Below, piece by piece: positions 1 to 6,802 of a DNA stretch of 7,013 nt (the stretch's first letter is position 1; each line of letters opens with the position of its first letter). Made by a program: the position numbers and the translations under genes. The notes under the pieces are model-generated. The model was not told where the DNA came from and made no database searches. It saw nothing but the letters and a program-made list of their open reading frames with translations. Source of the DNA: an uncultured Clostridia bacterium (GTDB lineage Bacteria > Bacillota > Clostridia > Christensenellales > Borkfalkiaceae); assembly GCA_959605945.1 (NCBI GenBank), contig CAUHGY010000086.1, forward strand, positions 1 through 7,013, read 5' to 3'.

Positions 1-420
1 GATAAGAACGTTTTTGTTCCCGGTGAAGAAAATTATATCGGAGAAAGCCCTTTTTCCGAACCTGAAACGCGGGCGTTGAGAGATTTTACGCTCAAAGTAA
101 AACCGCAGGCTACCGTGAGCTATCATTCCAAGGGCGAAGAAATTTATTGGGAATTCGGTCAGAAAGGCGCCGATTTTTGCAGAGATGCGGCGGTTGCCGA
201 AAAAATCGCGGCGGAAACGGGATACAAAGCGAAGATCATAAAAGGTTCTGCCGGAGGTTATAAAGACTGGTGCATCAGCGCGCTTAAAATTCCCGCGTTG
301 ACTATAGAAGTCGGAAGCGACGAATTATCGCATCCCATAGGCAAGGAAAGTCTATCGGAAATTTTTAAAAGAAATAAACGGGTTATGAATATTCTTACGG
401 AGATCGATTATGGAGATTAA
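1..420 (+). CDS. M14C-family zinc carboxypeptidase, gamma-D-glutamyl-diaminopimelate peptidase type (3' end only)
   Basis: The frame is open from the first base, so this is the C-terminal 139 residues of a longer protein whose start lies outside the window. Residues 17-26 (PFSEPETRAL) are the usual M14 segment before the last core strands. His42 in SYHSKGEEIYW matches the third zinc ligand of M14 peptidases, and Glu103 in LTIEVG matches the catalytic glutamate. The motifs SYHSKGE-IYW, GGYKDW and TIEVG resemble subfamily M14C, which cuts the gamma-D-glutamyl-diaminopimelate bond in peptidoglycan peptides. That implies a role in cell-wall or spore-cortex turnover. The first zinc-binding pair (HxxE) and any signal peptide or LysM domains would lie upstream and cannot be checked. 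The TTG at 76 is internal, because homology continues upstream of it. The 3' end overlaps tadA by 11 bp, which suggests cotranscription. The family call is firm; the exact substrate is inferred. Confidence 0.88.
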   Translation, partial: DKNVFVPGEENYIGESPFSEPETRALRDFTLKVKPQATVSYHSKGEEIYWEFGQKGADFCRDAAVAEKIAAETGYKAKIIKGSAGGYKDWCISALKIPALTIEVGSDELSHPIGKESLSEIFKRNKRVMNILTEIDYGD

Positions 421-871
421 GTTTATGCGCGCCGCTTTGCGCGAAGCGCAAAAAGCGGCTGCCGCGGACGAAGTGCCGATCGGCGCGGTCGTTGTCATGG
501 ACGGCAAAATCATTGCGCGGGCGCACAATATGACCGAAAAAACACAACTGGCAACCGCTCATGCCGAAATTCTCGCTTTGAACAAAGCTTCCAAAAAACT
601 CAAAAGCTGGCGGCTTGACGGCGCGGAGATGTATATAACGGTGGAACCGTGCGCCATGTGTGCGGGAGCGATTGCGGGCGCAAGAATAAAAACCGTGTAT
701 TTCGGAGCCCATGAAAAAAAGAGCGGATGCGCCGAGAGCAAATATCCCGTGCTGTCGGACAGCGGGCTCAATCATAAAACGGAATTCTGCGGAGGAATTA
801 TGGGCGACATTTGTGCAAATATCATAAAAAGTTATTTTAAAGATAAGAGAATGCGAAAAAGTCTTGACTAA
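410..871 (+). CDS. tadA: tRNA-specific adenosine deaminase TadA
   Basis: TadA deaminates adenosine 34 of tRNA-Arg(ACG) to inosine in the cytoplasm, allowing one tRNA to read several CGN codons. The 153-residue length is normal. The zinc-dependent cytidine/deoxycytidylate deaminase fold is clear: His51 and the proton-shuttling Glu53 in HAEIL, then Cys81 and Cys84 in PCAMC. The early segment PIGAVVV (residues 23-29) and Asn40 are also typical, as is the C-terminal GGIMGDICANIIKSYF helix that distinguishes TadA from free-base deaminases. The residues just before HAE read QLATA rather than the more usual DPTA, a mild divergence. The ATG at 410 is supported by a GGAG Shine-Dalgarno at 399-402 with a 7-nt gap. 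It lies inside the end of the peptidase gene, so translation is probably coupled. A guanine deaminase is less likely given the length and C-terminus. Confidence 0.95.
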   Translation: MEIKFMRAALREAQKAAAADEVPIGAVVVMDGKIIARAHNMTEKTQLATAHAEILALNKASKKLKSWRLDGAEMYITVEPCAMCAGAIAGARIKTVYFGAHEKKSGCAESKYPVLSDSGLNHKTEFCGGIMGDICANIIKSYFKDKRMRKSLD

Positions 872-892
872 AAAGCATATTCGTCGTAAAAT
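864..892 (+). promoter_or_regulatory. Predicted sigma-A promoter for prs
   Basis: A -35 box TTGACT (864-869) is followed after exactly 17 bp by a -10 box TAAAAT (887-892). The -35 box overlaps the last codons and stop of tadA (stop at 869-871). The predicted start of transcription is near 899-901, leaving a leader of about 45 nt before the prs ATG. Both hexamers differ from consensus by one base. This would let prs be transcribed independently of the peptidase-tadA pair. The call rests on hexamer match and spacing only. Confidence 0.65.
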
Positions 893-894
893 AT

Positions 895-926
895 AAAAGT
901 ACTTTTAAAGTACGCAAAGATACTTT
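895..926 (+). promoter_or_regulatory. Cluster of AAAGTAC/GTACTTT inverted repeats at the prs transcription start (candidate operator)
   Basis: The self-complementary sequence AAAAGTACTTTT (895-906) abuts a further AAAGTAC (907-913), so GTACTTT (899-905) and AAAGTAC (907-913) also form a perfect 7-bp inverted repeat around one central base. A third related element, AAAGATACTTT, lies at 916-926. The cluster sits on and just after the predicted start site of the promoter at 864-892. A repressor or other regulator bound here would block prs initiation; alternatively the repeat forms a weak hairpin at the 5' end of the mRNA. It does not look like the Bacillus PurR box. No known regulator is assigned. 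The prs ribosome-binding site GGGAGAA (927-933) follows directly. Confidence 0.45.
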
Positions 927-943
927 GGGAGAAATTTTATAAA

Positions 944-1894
944 ATGATTACACACGGCAACACAATCGAGGTTCTGGCAGGCAATTCCAACAAGCCTTTG
1001 GCGGAAGCAATTGCAAAAGAACTTAACCTTTCGCTGTCAAATGCGGAAGTGGGCAAGTTTTCGGACGGAGAGATAAGCATAACTCTCCCGAGAACGGTCA
1101 GGGGCAAGGACGTGTTCATTATTCAGTCCACTTCAAGTCCCGTAAACGACAATCTCATGGAACTGCTTATCATGATCGACGCGTGCAGGCGCGCATCCGC
1201 AGGAAGAATTACCGCCGTTATGCCGTATTTCGGCTATGCCCGTCAGGACAGGAAAGCCCGTCCGCGCGATCCTATCACCGCAAAACTCGTTGCCGATATT
1301 CTTACCAGCGCAGGGGCCGACAGAGTTCTAACCATGGATCTCCACGCCGCGCAGATACAGGGTTTTTTCGAAATCCCCGTCGACCATCTTTACGGCGCTC
1401 CCATTCTCGCCAAATATTATAAAAACAAGATGAACGAGAACTGGGTCGTCGTTTCGCCCGACGTCGGCAGCGTGGGCAGAGCAAGAAATTTTGCTTCGAG
1501 AGTAAACGCTTCGCTCGCGATAGTGGACAAGCGCAGACCCAAAGCCAACGCGATAGAAGTTATGAACGTTATCGGCGACGTGGCCGGTAAAACCTGTCTT
1601 ATGGTAGACGACATGATAGATACAGCCGGCACTATAGTTCAGGGCGCGGAAGCGCTGGTCAAAAACGGAGCGAAAGAAGTTTTCGCATGCTGCACGCACG
1701 GCGTATTCAGCGGACCCGCTCTTGAAAGACTTGTCAATTCTCCCATTAAGGAAATCGCGGTGCTTGACACCATCGACATACCCGAAAACATACACAATCC
1801 CAAATTCAAAGTTATTTCGGTTGCCAAACTTATAGCGAGAGCGATAACGACCATTTATTCGGATTCGTCCCTTTCCGCTATTTACGAGGACTGA
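944..1894 (+). CDS. prs: Ribose-phosphate pyrophosphokinase (PRPP synthetase), class I
   Basis: This enzyme transfers pyrophosphate from ATP to ribose 5-phosphate, giving PRPP for purine, pyrimidine, NAD, histidine and tryptophan synthesis. The 316-residue length is standard for class I bacterial enzymes. Visible signatures are FSDGEISI (39-46), the ATP-binding ARQDRKARPRDPITAK region (99-114), MDLHAAQIQGFF (131-142), SPDVGSVGRARNFA (171-184), and the flexible-loop VDKRRP (195-200), where Lys197 and Arg199 match the catalytic residues of the Bacillus enzyme. The PRPP-binding loop is VDDMIDTAGT (221-230). The MDLHAGQ motif of most relatives reads MDLHAAQ here, a conservative change. The ATG at 944 has GGGAGAA at 927-933, 10 nt upstream, and the N-terminal match to the family starts within the first ten residues. 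The gene has its own predicted promoter and is closed by a strong terminator, so it may be a monocistronic unit within the locus. Confidence 0.98.
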   Translation: MITHGNTIEVLAGNSNKPLAEAIAKELNLSLSNAEVGKFSDGEISITLPRTVRGKDVFIIQSTSSPVNDNLMELLIMIDACRRASAGRITAVMPYFGYARQDRKARPRDPITAKLVADILTSAGADRVLTMDLHAAQIQGFFEIPVDHLYGAPILAKYYKNKMNENWVVVSPDVGSVGRARNFASRVNASLAIVDKRRPKANAIEVMNVIGDVAGKTCLMVDDMIDTAGTIVQGAEALVKNGAKEVFACCTHGVFSGPALERLVNSPIKEIAVLDTIDIPENIHNPKFKVISVAKLIARAITTIYSDSSLSAIYED

Positions 1895-1912
1895 CAAAAA
1901 GCAAATCGCAGG

Positions 1913-1943
1913 AAAAAGCCGTTTAAATCAAAACGGCTTTTTT
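1913..1943 (+). terminator. Rho-independent terminator after prs
   Basis: A perfect 12-bp stem pairs AAAAAGCCGTTT (1913-1924) with AAACGGCTTTTT (1931-1942) around a 6-nt loop AAATCA. The 3' arm ends in a six-T run (1938-1943). The A-run on the 5' side pairs with the T-run, so the structure could also work on the opposite strand. It begins 19 bp after the prs stop and ends only 14 bp before the pth start, leaving no room for a complete promoter between terminator and pth. Confidence 0.9.
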
Positions 1944-1957
1944 GGACAGACAGGAAT

Positions 1958-2533
1958 ATGAAACTTATTGCGGGGCTGGGAAATCCCGGCGAACAGTATA
2001 AAAATACTTTTCATAATTTAGGTTATCTCGGCGTAGAAAAGGCGGCGGAACTTTGCGGCGTATCGCACGAAAGGGAATTCTGCCGCGCAATCGTGGCCGA
2101 CGCAAAAGTCGGCGGAGAAAAAGTGTTTTTCGCAAAACCTCTCACGTTTATGAATTTAAGCGGCGAGAGCATTGCGGCGCTGATGAACTATTATAAAATT
2201 CCGCTTGAAAACCTGATAGTCATATATGACGACTACGACCTTCCCAAAGGTTCGGTGCGTATCCGCGAAAGCGGTTCGGCGGGCACGCACAACGGTATGC
2301 GCAATATCGTAAAGGAGTTGGGCAGCGAAAATTTCGCAAGGATCAGGATAGGGTTTAATCCCGGTGCGGACAGCAAAATTCCGCTTATCGATTACGTTTT
2401 GGCAGGAATTCCTGAAGGCGACAGAGAAACGATCGGCCGCGCAGCGGAGATTGCGGGCAAAGCCGCCTGCGATTTCGCGCACGGAGTAGGCATACGGGAT
2501 ATTATGCAGAGATATAACTTCAAAGCTCGATAA
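1958..2533 (+). CDS. pth: Peptidyl-tRNA hydrolase (bacterial Pth family)
   Basis: Pth hydrolyses the ester bond in peptidyl-tRNAs that drop off the ribosome, recycling tRNA in the cytoplasm. The 191 residues match the family length. Family landmarks are GLGNPGEQY (6-14), the HN pair His19-Asn20, KPLTFMNLSG (60-69), YDDYDLP (90-96) and GSAGTHNG (106-113). The residues equivalent to E. coli Asn10, His20, Asn68, Asp93 and Asn114 are present as Asn9, His19, Asn66, Asp92 and Asn112. Two differences from common consensus are visible: Phe18 where TRHN usually has Arg, and GFNPG (132-136) where many have GIGRP. Neither removes a catalytic residue. AGGA at 1952-1955 is only 2 nt from the ATG, so the ribosome-binding site is poorly placed; GGA at 1944-1946 is better spaced but short. 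Because the prs terminator ends 14 bp upstream, transcription must come from readthrough or a promoter inside prs, such as a weak TTGCCA (1821-1826) with GATAAC (1843-1848). mfd follows after 22 bp, probably in the same transcript. Confidence 0.96.
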   Translation: MKLIAGLGNPGEQYKNTFHNLGYLGVEKAAELCGVSHEREFCRAIVADAKVGGEKVFFAKPLTFMNLSGESIAALMNYYKIPLENLIVIYDDYDLPKGSVRIRESGSAGTHNGMRNIVKELGSENFARIRIGFNPGADSKIPLIDYVLAGIPEGDRETIGRAAEIAGKAACDFAHGVGIRDIMQRYNFKAR

Positions 2534-2555
2534 AAACCGGAATTCGGTAAACTTT

Positions 2556-5500
2556 ATGCTCGGAAAATTTCTCGATTTAAATAAAGAGGGCAATTCGGTA
2601 AACGAATTTCTCGAACTTCTCCGCCAGGGCATGCCGCTGGCGGCGTTCGGCGTTACGGCGCCGTTCAAATATTATCTTGTATCTCAGATCGACGAACCCG
2701 TATTGTTTATAGTAAAAGATATGCTCGCCGCCGGCGAGGCGGCGCGCGCTGTTCGGGAATTTGCGTCTAAAACCGTAGCCGTGATTCCGCCCAAAGACGA
2801 AATACTTCTCATAAACAGGGCATTTTCAAAAGACGGCGTGTATGCGCGCATAGAAGCTGCGGCAAAAATCTCAAGCGCCGATATTATTATAGCAACACCG
2901 CAGGCACTGATGCAGAATTTTTCGGCCGATACCGCGGGCATAACTTTTTTCCCTCAGCTTGAAATAGGGCGCGATGCGCTTTTGAAAACGCTTGTGCGGT
3001 TAGGTTACAGACGTACGGACGCGGCTGAAAGCAAAGGCAGTTTTTCTTTGCGGGGAGATATTCTCGATATTTTTCCCGTAAATTGCGAGAATCCCGCCAA
3101 GATCGATTTTTTCGGCGATACCGTAGAGAGCGTTAAGTTTTATGATCCGGAAACACGCAAAAATCTCGGCTATCAGGACGAACTTTTTGTTTTACAGGCA
3201 GTGGAAACGGTTTTTTCCGATGCCGATATCGAGCGTATACGGTCAGTGTGCCGCGAAGAAGTTAAAACTGCGCCGCGCGAGCGCAGGGTCAGGCTCAAAG
3301 CGCTGTGCGAAACCGTTGAGGAAGCCGTCGAAAATTTAGATTTCGACACGCTGTCCAACATGTCGCCGCTGTCTGAGAACAAGGCGTCTATCACCGATTT
3401 GCTCCGTGAAAATACGGTTGTCGTATTCGACGAGGCCAAGCGTATAGACGAAATTGCCGCGCTGTGTTTTACGGAATTCGAGGAGAGATTCAAATCTCTC
3501 TGCGACAGCGGCGAGGTGTTCGGCTTTGAAAGAGACGCCATGGTCGATTTCGGCACTGTAAACGTCGGGCTCGGGAAATTTCGGATGTGCGCTCTGCAAA
3601 CGCTTTCCACGGCGATACCTTTTTTCAATCCTCTTCGCATAATGAACCCGTCTGTGAGCGGCATATCCAATTACAGGCTGGATTTCAAAGAAATTTTCTC
3701 CGACGTGGATAACTGGCTTAAAAGCGGTTATTCGGTAGTCGTCTGCGCAGGAGACGCAAAGCGCGCCGAAAAACTGTGCTTTGACTTTTCCGGTAAGAAC
3801 ATAATGTCGGCGTTAAATCCCGCGGAAAGGGGCGCCGGCGTGTCGGTTTTATCCGTTAAGCTCGATAACGGGTTTGTGTTTCATGAACAGAAAACGGCTG
3901 TCATAGGCAGCGGTAATCTGTTTGCAAAGCCTGTAGCGGAAAGAAAAATCAAATCTAAAAAACAGAACTTTTTCACCGCGCCGGAAGCGGGCGACTATGC
4001 CGTACATGAAATTCACGGCATCGGCAGAGTGCTCGGTACCAAAAAGATATCGTCAACCGAAGGCACTAAGGATTACGTTGCCGTGGAATACTCGGGCGGC
4101 GATGTTCTTTACGTGCCCGTGGAGCAGATGGATATTCTGACCCGCTATCTCGGCGGCGAGAAAAAACCGCGGCTTTCCAAAATAGGCGGCAGGGATTTCG
4201 AAAGGGTTAAAAGCAATGTCCGCGAAAGCATTCGCAAAATGTCTTTCGACCTTAAAAAACTTTACGAAGAACGCAACTCGCTGTGCGGATATAAGTTTAT
4301 AGACGACGAAGAATTGCAGCGCGCTTTCGAAAACGCTTTCGAATTCGAAGAAACGCCCGATCAGATTGCGGCGGACAGAGAGATCGCCGCCGATATGACG
4401 AGCGGCAAAGTCATGGACAGGCTGATTTGCGGCGACGTGGGTTTCGGCAAAACCGAAGTGGCGTTCCGCGCCGTATTCCGCGCCGTCGTCAACGGCAAGC
4501 AGGCTGCCATGCTGGCGCCTACGACTATTCTTACCGAACAGCATTATAACACCGCGACCGAACGTTTCAAGGGCTTCGGCGTTAAAATAGCATGTCTTAA
4601 CAGATTTAAAACGGATAAACAGCAAAGAGAAATAATCTCAAAGCTCAAGAGCGGTGATATAGATTTCGTGATAGGCACTCACAGGCTGCTGGGAAAGGAT
4701 GTGGGATTTAAAGATCTCGGCATACTCGTTCTCGATGAAGAACAGCGTTTCGGGGTGGAGCACAAAGAAAAAATAAAACTGCTCAAAGCCAATGTAGATA
4801 CTCTTACGCTTACGGCAACCCCGATTCCGAGAACCTTGCACATGTCGCTGTCCGGGATACGTTCGATAAGCACAATCAACACTCCTCCCAAGAAACGGCT
4901 GCCCGTTCAGACGTATGTGACGGAAGAGACGGATATGCTGATTAAGGACGCCGTAACGCGGGAGATAAACAGGGGCGGTCAGGCATTTTTACTGTACAAC
5001 AGGGTGGAAAGCATTTTCACTTTTGCCGATAAAATAAAGCGGCTTATGCCGTCGTTGCGCGTAACCGTGGTGCACGGACAGATGGAAGAACGGGCCTTGG
5101 AGCGCGGCATACTCGAGTTTTACAGGGGTGAAAGCGACTTGCTTATTTCCACCACTATCATAGAAAACGGCATCGATCTTCCCAAAGCCAACACTCTGAT
5201 AGTCATCGACGCCGACAAGCTCGGGCTTTCCACGCTCTATCAGTTAAAGGGCAGGGTGGGAAGAAGCGATCGCCTCGCGTATGCTTATTTTACTTTCAAA
5301 CGTGAAAAAATTCTCAGCGAAACGGCATATCACCGTCTTAACGCCATCATCGAATTCGCCGAGATGGGCAGCGGCATCAAGATTGCCATGCGAGATCTCG
5401 AAATACGAGGTGCCGGCAACGTGCTCGGCGTCGAACAGCACGGGCATATGGATAAAATCGGTTACGAACTCTATTCGAAATTGCTCCGTGAAGAGCTAAC

Positions 5501-5966
5501 CGGCAAGGAAGAAAAAACGGTCGAACTCGACGTCAGAGTGACTGCATTTATTCCGGACGGCTATATAGAAAGCAATTCCGCACGTATGGATGCTTATAAA
5601 GAGATTGCCGAAATCAGCGGGAAAAAAGATGCGGAGGAAGTGAAAACCATGCTTACCGACGCTTACGGCGATCTGCCCGTCGAGACCGAAAATCTTATCG
5701 ATATCGCACTCGTGAAACGTCTTGCCATGGCTGCGGGCGTCAGTGCGATTAATGTAAGGAAGGAGTGCGTCAATCTCGTTTTCGACGACGTAAAAGCACT
5801 TTGGAGCGCGGGCGTAAACCGCGCCGTAAGCGCCATGAAGGGCCGCGCGCGCGTTACCGTTGCGGACAGCCCTGCCGTTGAATTCGAGCGGAAAGGAGAA
5901 AATAACAGGGAAATGCTTGAAGTTCTGCGTATTTTTTTAGAAACGGCTGCCGAATACGCAGGTTAA
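2556..5966 (+). CDS. mfd: Transcription-repair coupling factor Mfd
   Basis: Mfd is a DNA translocase that pushes stalled RNA polymerase off damaged DNA and recruits UvrA for nucleotide excision repair. The 1136 residues are close to the usual 1150-1180. The N-terminal UvrB-like module includes GSFSLRGDILDIFP (161-174) and an ENPAKIDFFGD segment. The RNA-polymerase-interacting CarD/RID domain starts near GDYAVHEIHGIGR (479-491) and includes DVLYVPVEQ (516-524). The superfamily 2 translocase modules carry Walker A GDVGFGKTE (626-634), Walker B DEEQ (727-730), TATPIPRT (753-760) and QLKGRVGRS (896-904). The translocation (TRG) motif region is AMRDLEIRGAGNVLG (944-958). The remaining C-terminal part fits the autoinhibitory TRCF domain (D7). 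All motor motifs are intact. The ATG at 2556 gives the usual MLG-type N-terminus, but there is no good Shine-Dalgarno upstream, so translation may depend on coupling with pth. The pth-mfd pair is a classic Bacillota arrangement. Confidence 0.98.
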   Translation: MLGKFLDLNKEGNSVNEFLELLRQGMPLAAFGVTAPFKYYLVSQIDEPVLFIVKDMLAAGEAARAVREFASKTVAVIPPKDEILLINRAFSKDGVYARIEAAAKISSADIIIATPQALMQNFSADTAGITFFPQLEIGRDALLKTLVRLGYRRTDAAESKGSFSLRGDILDIFPVNCENPAKIDFFGDTVESVKFYDPETRKNLGYQDELFVLQAVETVFSDADIERIRSVCREEVKTAPRERRVRLKALCETVEEAVENLDFDTLSNMSPLSENKASITDLLRENTVVVFDEAKRIDEIAALCFTEFEERFKSLCDSGEVFGFERDAMVDFGTVNVGLGKFRMCALQTLSTAIPFFNPLRIMNPSVSGISNYRLDFKEIFSDVDNWLKSGYSVVVCAGDAKRAEKLCFDFSGKNIMSALNPAERGAGVSVLSVKLDNGFVFHEQKTAVIGSGNLFAKPVAERKIKSKKQNFFTAPEAGDYAVHEIHGIGRVLGTKKISSTEGTKDYVAVEYSGGDVLYVPVEQMDILTRYLGGEKKPRLSKIGGRDFERVKSNVRESIRKMSFDLKKLYEERNSLCGYKFIDDEELQRAFENAFEFEETPDQIAADREIAADMTSGKVMDRLICGDVGFGKTEVAFRAVFRAVVNGKQAAMLAPTTILTEQHYNTATERFKGFGVKIACLNRFKTDKQQREIISKLKSGDIDFVIGTHRLLGKDVGFKDLGILVLDEEQRFGVEHKEKIKLLKANVDTLTLTATPIPRTLHMSLSGIRSISTINTPPKKRLPVQTYVTEETDMLIKDAVTREINRGGQAFLLYNRVESIFTFADKIKRLMPSLRVTVVHGQMEERALERGILEFYRGESDLLISTTIIENGIDLPKANTLIVIDADKLGLSTLYQLKGRVGRSDRLAYAYFTFKREKILSETAYHRLNAIIEFAEMGSGIKIAMRDLEIRGAGNVLGVEQHGHMDKIGYELYSKLLREELTGKEEKTVELDVRVTAFIPDGYIESNSARMDAYKEIAEISGKKDAEEVKTMLTDAYGDLPVETENLIDIALVKRLAMAAGVSAINVRKECVNLVFDDVKALWSAGVNRAVSAMKGRARVTVADSPAVEFERKGENNREMLEVLRIFLETAAEYAG

Positions 5967-5996
5967 AAGGCGGACGCACGGTTACAGACGGTAAAA

Positions 5997-6002
5997 TATA
6001 AT
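5997..6002 (+). promoter_or_regulatory. Isolated consensus -10 box upstream of the YjbR-domain gene
   Basis: TATAAT at 5997-6002 lies 23 bp before the ATG at 6026 in the 59-bp gap after mfd. No -35 box resembling TTGACA is found at 15-19 bp spacing, and there is no TGn extension. Transcription from here would give a very short leader of about 15 nt. It may be a weak promoter or simply AT-rich sequence. No terminator is visible in the gap, so readthrough from mfd is equally possible. Confidence 0.25.
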
Positions 6003-6025
6003 TCGGAAAAACAGGCGGAAGTAAA

Positions 6026-6715
6026 ATGAAAGATGTTACCGAACGTTTTTTCAGTCGCGGCAAAGTTGATGTAAACGCGTTGACCGATTACGGGTTTATA
6101 AAAAACGGAGACGTATGGGCTTATGGCGTAAATATTGTCGGAACCATGCGGTTAACCGTTGAAATAGACTCTGTCGGAAGAGTTTTTGCCTGCGTGAAAG
6201 ATACGGATTTTGACGAAGAGTATGCACTCGTTTATGACAATGCTGCGGAAGGCGGGTTTGTCGGCACGGTTCGCTCAGGTTTTGAAAAAATTTTAAGAGA
6301 CGTTGCCGAGAAATGTTTTCAAAAAGAACCATGTTTAAGCAGCGGGGCTAACGCCGTTATTGAATACGTTCGCAGAACTTACGGCGCTGAACCCGAATAT
6401 CTGTGGGAAAAATTCCCTCGGGACGCCGTATGGCGCAGGGCAGACAACAAAAAATGGTTCGGAGCTCTGCTTACCGTAGACGGAACCAAGCTCGGTCTGG
6501 ACAGCGGAGAAAGAGAAGTTCTGGACCTACGTGCCGCCCCGGAAGATATTGACATGCTTATTGACGGAGTAAATTATTTTCCGGGATATCATATGAATAA
6601 AAAGCATTGGATTACCTTGATTTTAGACGGTAATCTCAGGGATGAAGAAATATTTGCCGGGATAGATGCAAGTTTTGTTCTCGCCGGCGGTGTCCGCGGG
6701 AAAAAAACCCGGTAA
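6026..6715 (+). CDS. Two-domain protein with C-terminal YjbR/MmcQ domain
   Basis: The 229-residue protein has a C-terminal YjbR/MmcQ domain at about 108-221. Its signatures are the YVRRTYGAEPEYLWEKFPRD segment (114-133), the DNKKWFGALLTV strand (140-151), LDLRA (166-170), and the highly characteristic FPGYHMNKKHWITLIL (185-200). The fold is related to CyaY-like proteins; members are often annotated as DNA-binding, but no biochemical role is settled, so none is assigned. The N-terminal ~100 residues (VDVNALTDYGF ... FEKILRDVAEKCF) form a separate alpha/beta domain that I do not recognise by name, though similar extensions occur on clostridial YjbR proteins. No signal peptide or membrane segment is seen, so it is probably cytoplasmic. 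The ATG at 6026 has GGCGGAAG at 6014-6021, about 4 nt upstream, which is close but usable. It follows mfd by 59 bp. Its last residues (GKKTR) are basic. Domain assignment is good; function is unknown. Confidence 0.85.
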   Translation: MKDVTERFFSRGKVDVNALTDYGFIKNGDVWAYGVNIVGTMRLTVEIDSVGRVFACVKDTDFDEEYALVYDNAAEGGFVGTVRSGFEKILRDVAEKCFQKEPCLSSGANAVIEYVRRTYGAEPEYLWEKFPRDAVWRRADNKKWFGALLTVDGTKLGLDSGEREVLDLRAAPEDIDMLIDGVNYFPGYHMNKKHWITLILDGNLRDEEIFAGIDASFVLAGGVRGKKTR

Positions 6716-6760
6716 TGCCGCTTTTCATACGGCAAAAAACGCAAGCCGCCGTCAAAGATA

Positions 6761-6786
6761 TTGCAAAAAACGATTGCAATTTTTTT
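6761..6786 (+). terminator. Weak terminator-like hairpin downstream of the YjbR-domain gene
   Basis: TTGCAA (6761-6766) can pair with TTGCAA (6774-6779), since the hexamer is self-complementary. The loop is 7 nt and a seven-T run follows (6780-6786). The stem is short and AT-rich, so termination would be weak. The 3' arm is also the predicted -35 box of the promoter at 6774-6802, so the two readings compete. A separate 5-bp stem TGCCG/CGGCA (6716-6720 with 6730-6734) overlaps the end of the gene but lacks a T-run. Confidence 0.25.
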
Positions 6787-6802
6787 GAGGATGGTGTATA
6801 AT
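6774..6802 (+). promoter_or_regulatory. Predicted sigma-A promoter at the first 55-bp repeat
   Basis: A -35 box TTGCAA (6774-6779) is followed after exactly 17 bp by a perfect -10 box TATAAT (6797-6802). The -10 box is the first six bases of the 55-bp repeat. Predicted initiation falls near 6809-6811, just before the hairpin at 6812-6841. It points rightwards, away from the YjbR-domain gene, so it would drive whatever lies in or beyond the repeat region. Confidence 0.6.

Noticed and set aside
76..78. TTG as the start of the peptidase gene
   Set aside because: The M14 motif PFSEPETRAL lies across and upstream of this codon in the same frame, so the gene begins outside the window.
395..775. 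Antisense open frame of 126 codons opposite tadA
   Set aside because: It is the complement of a clearly conserved gene, with no ribosome-binding site or recognisable motif; GC-rich codon positions produce such shadows.
1328..1897. Antisense open frame of 189 codons opposite prs
   Set aside because: It lies entirely opposite conserved prs motifs and shows no family signature; the composition is that of a reverse-complemented coding sequence.
4053..4625. Antisense open frame of 190 codons opposite the Mfd RID/translocase region
   Set aside because: It is rich in Phe/His/Ala as expected for the complement of GAA/AAA-rich codons, and has no domain features.
5967..6025. Terminator after mfd
   Set aside because: No GC-rich stem with a following T-run exists in the 59-bp gap.
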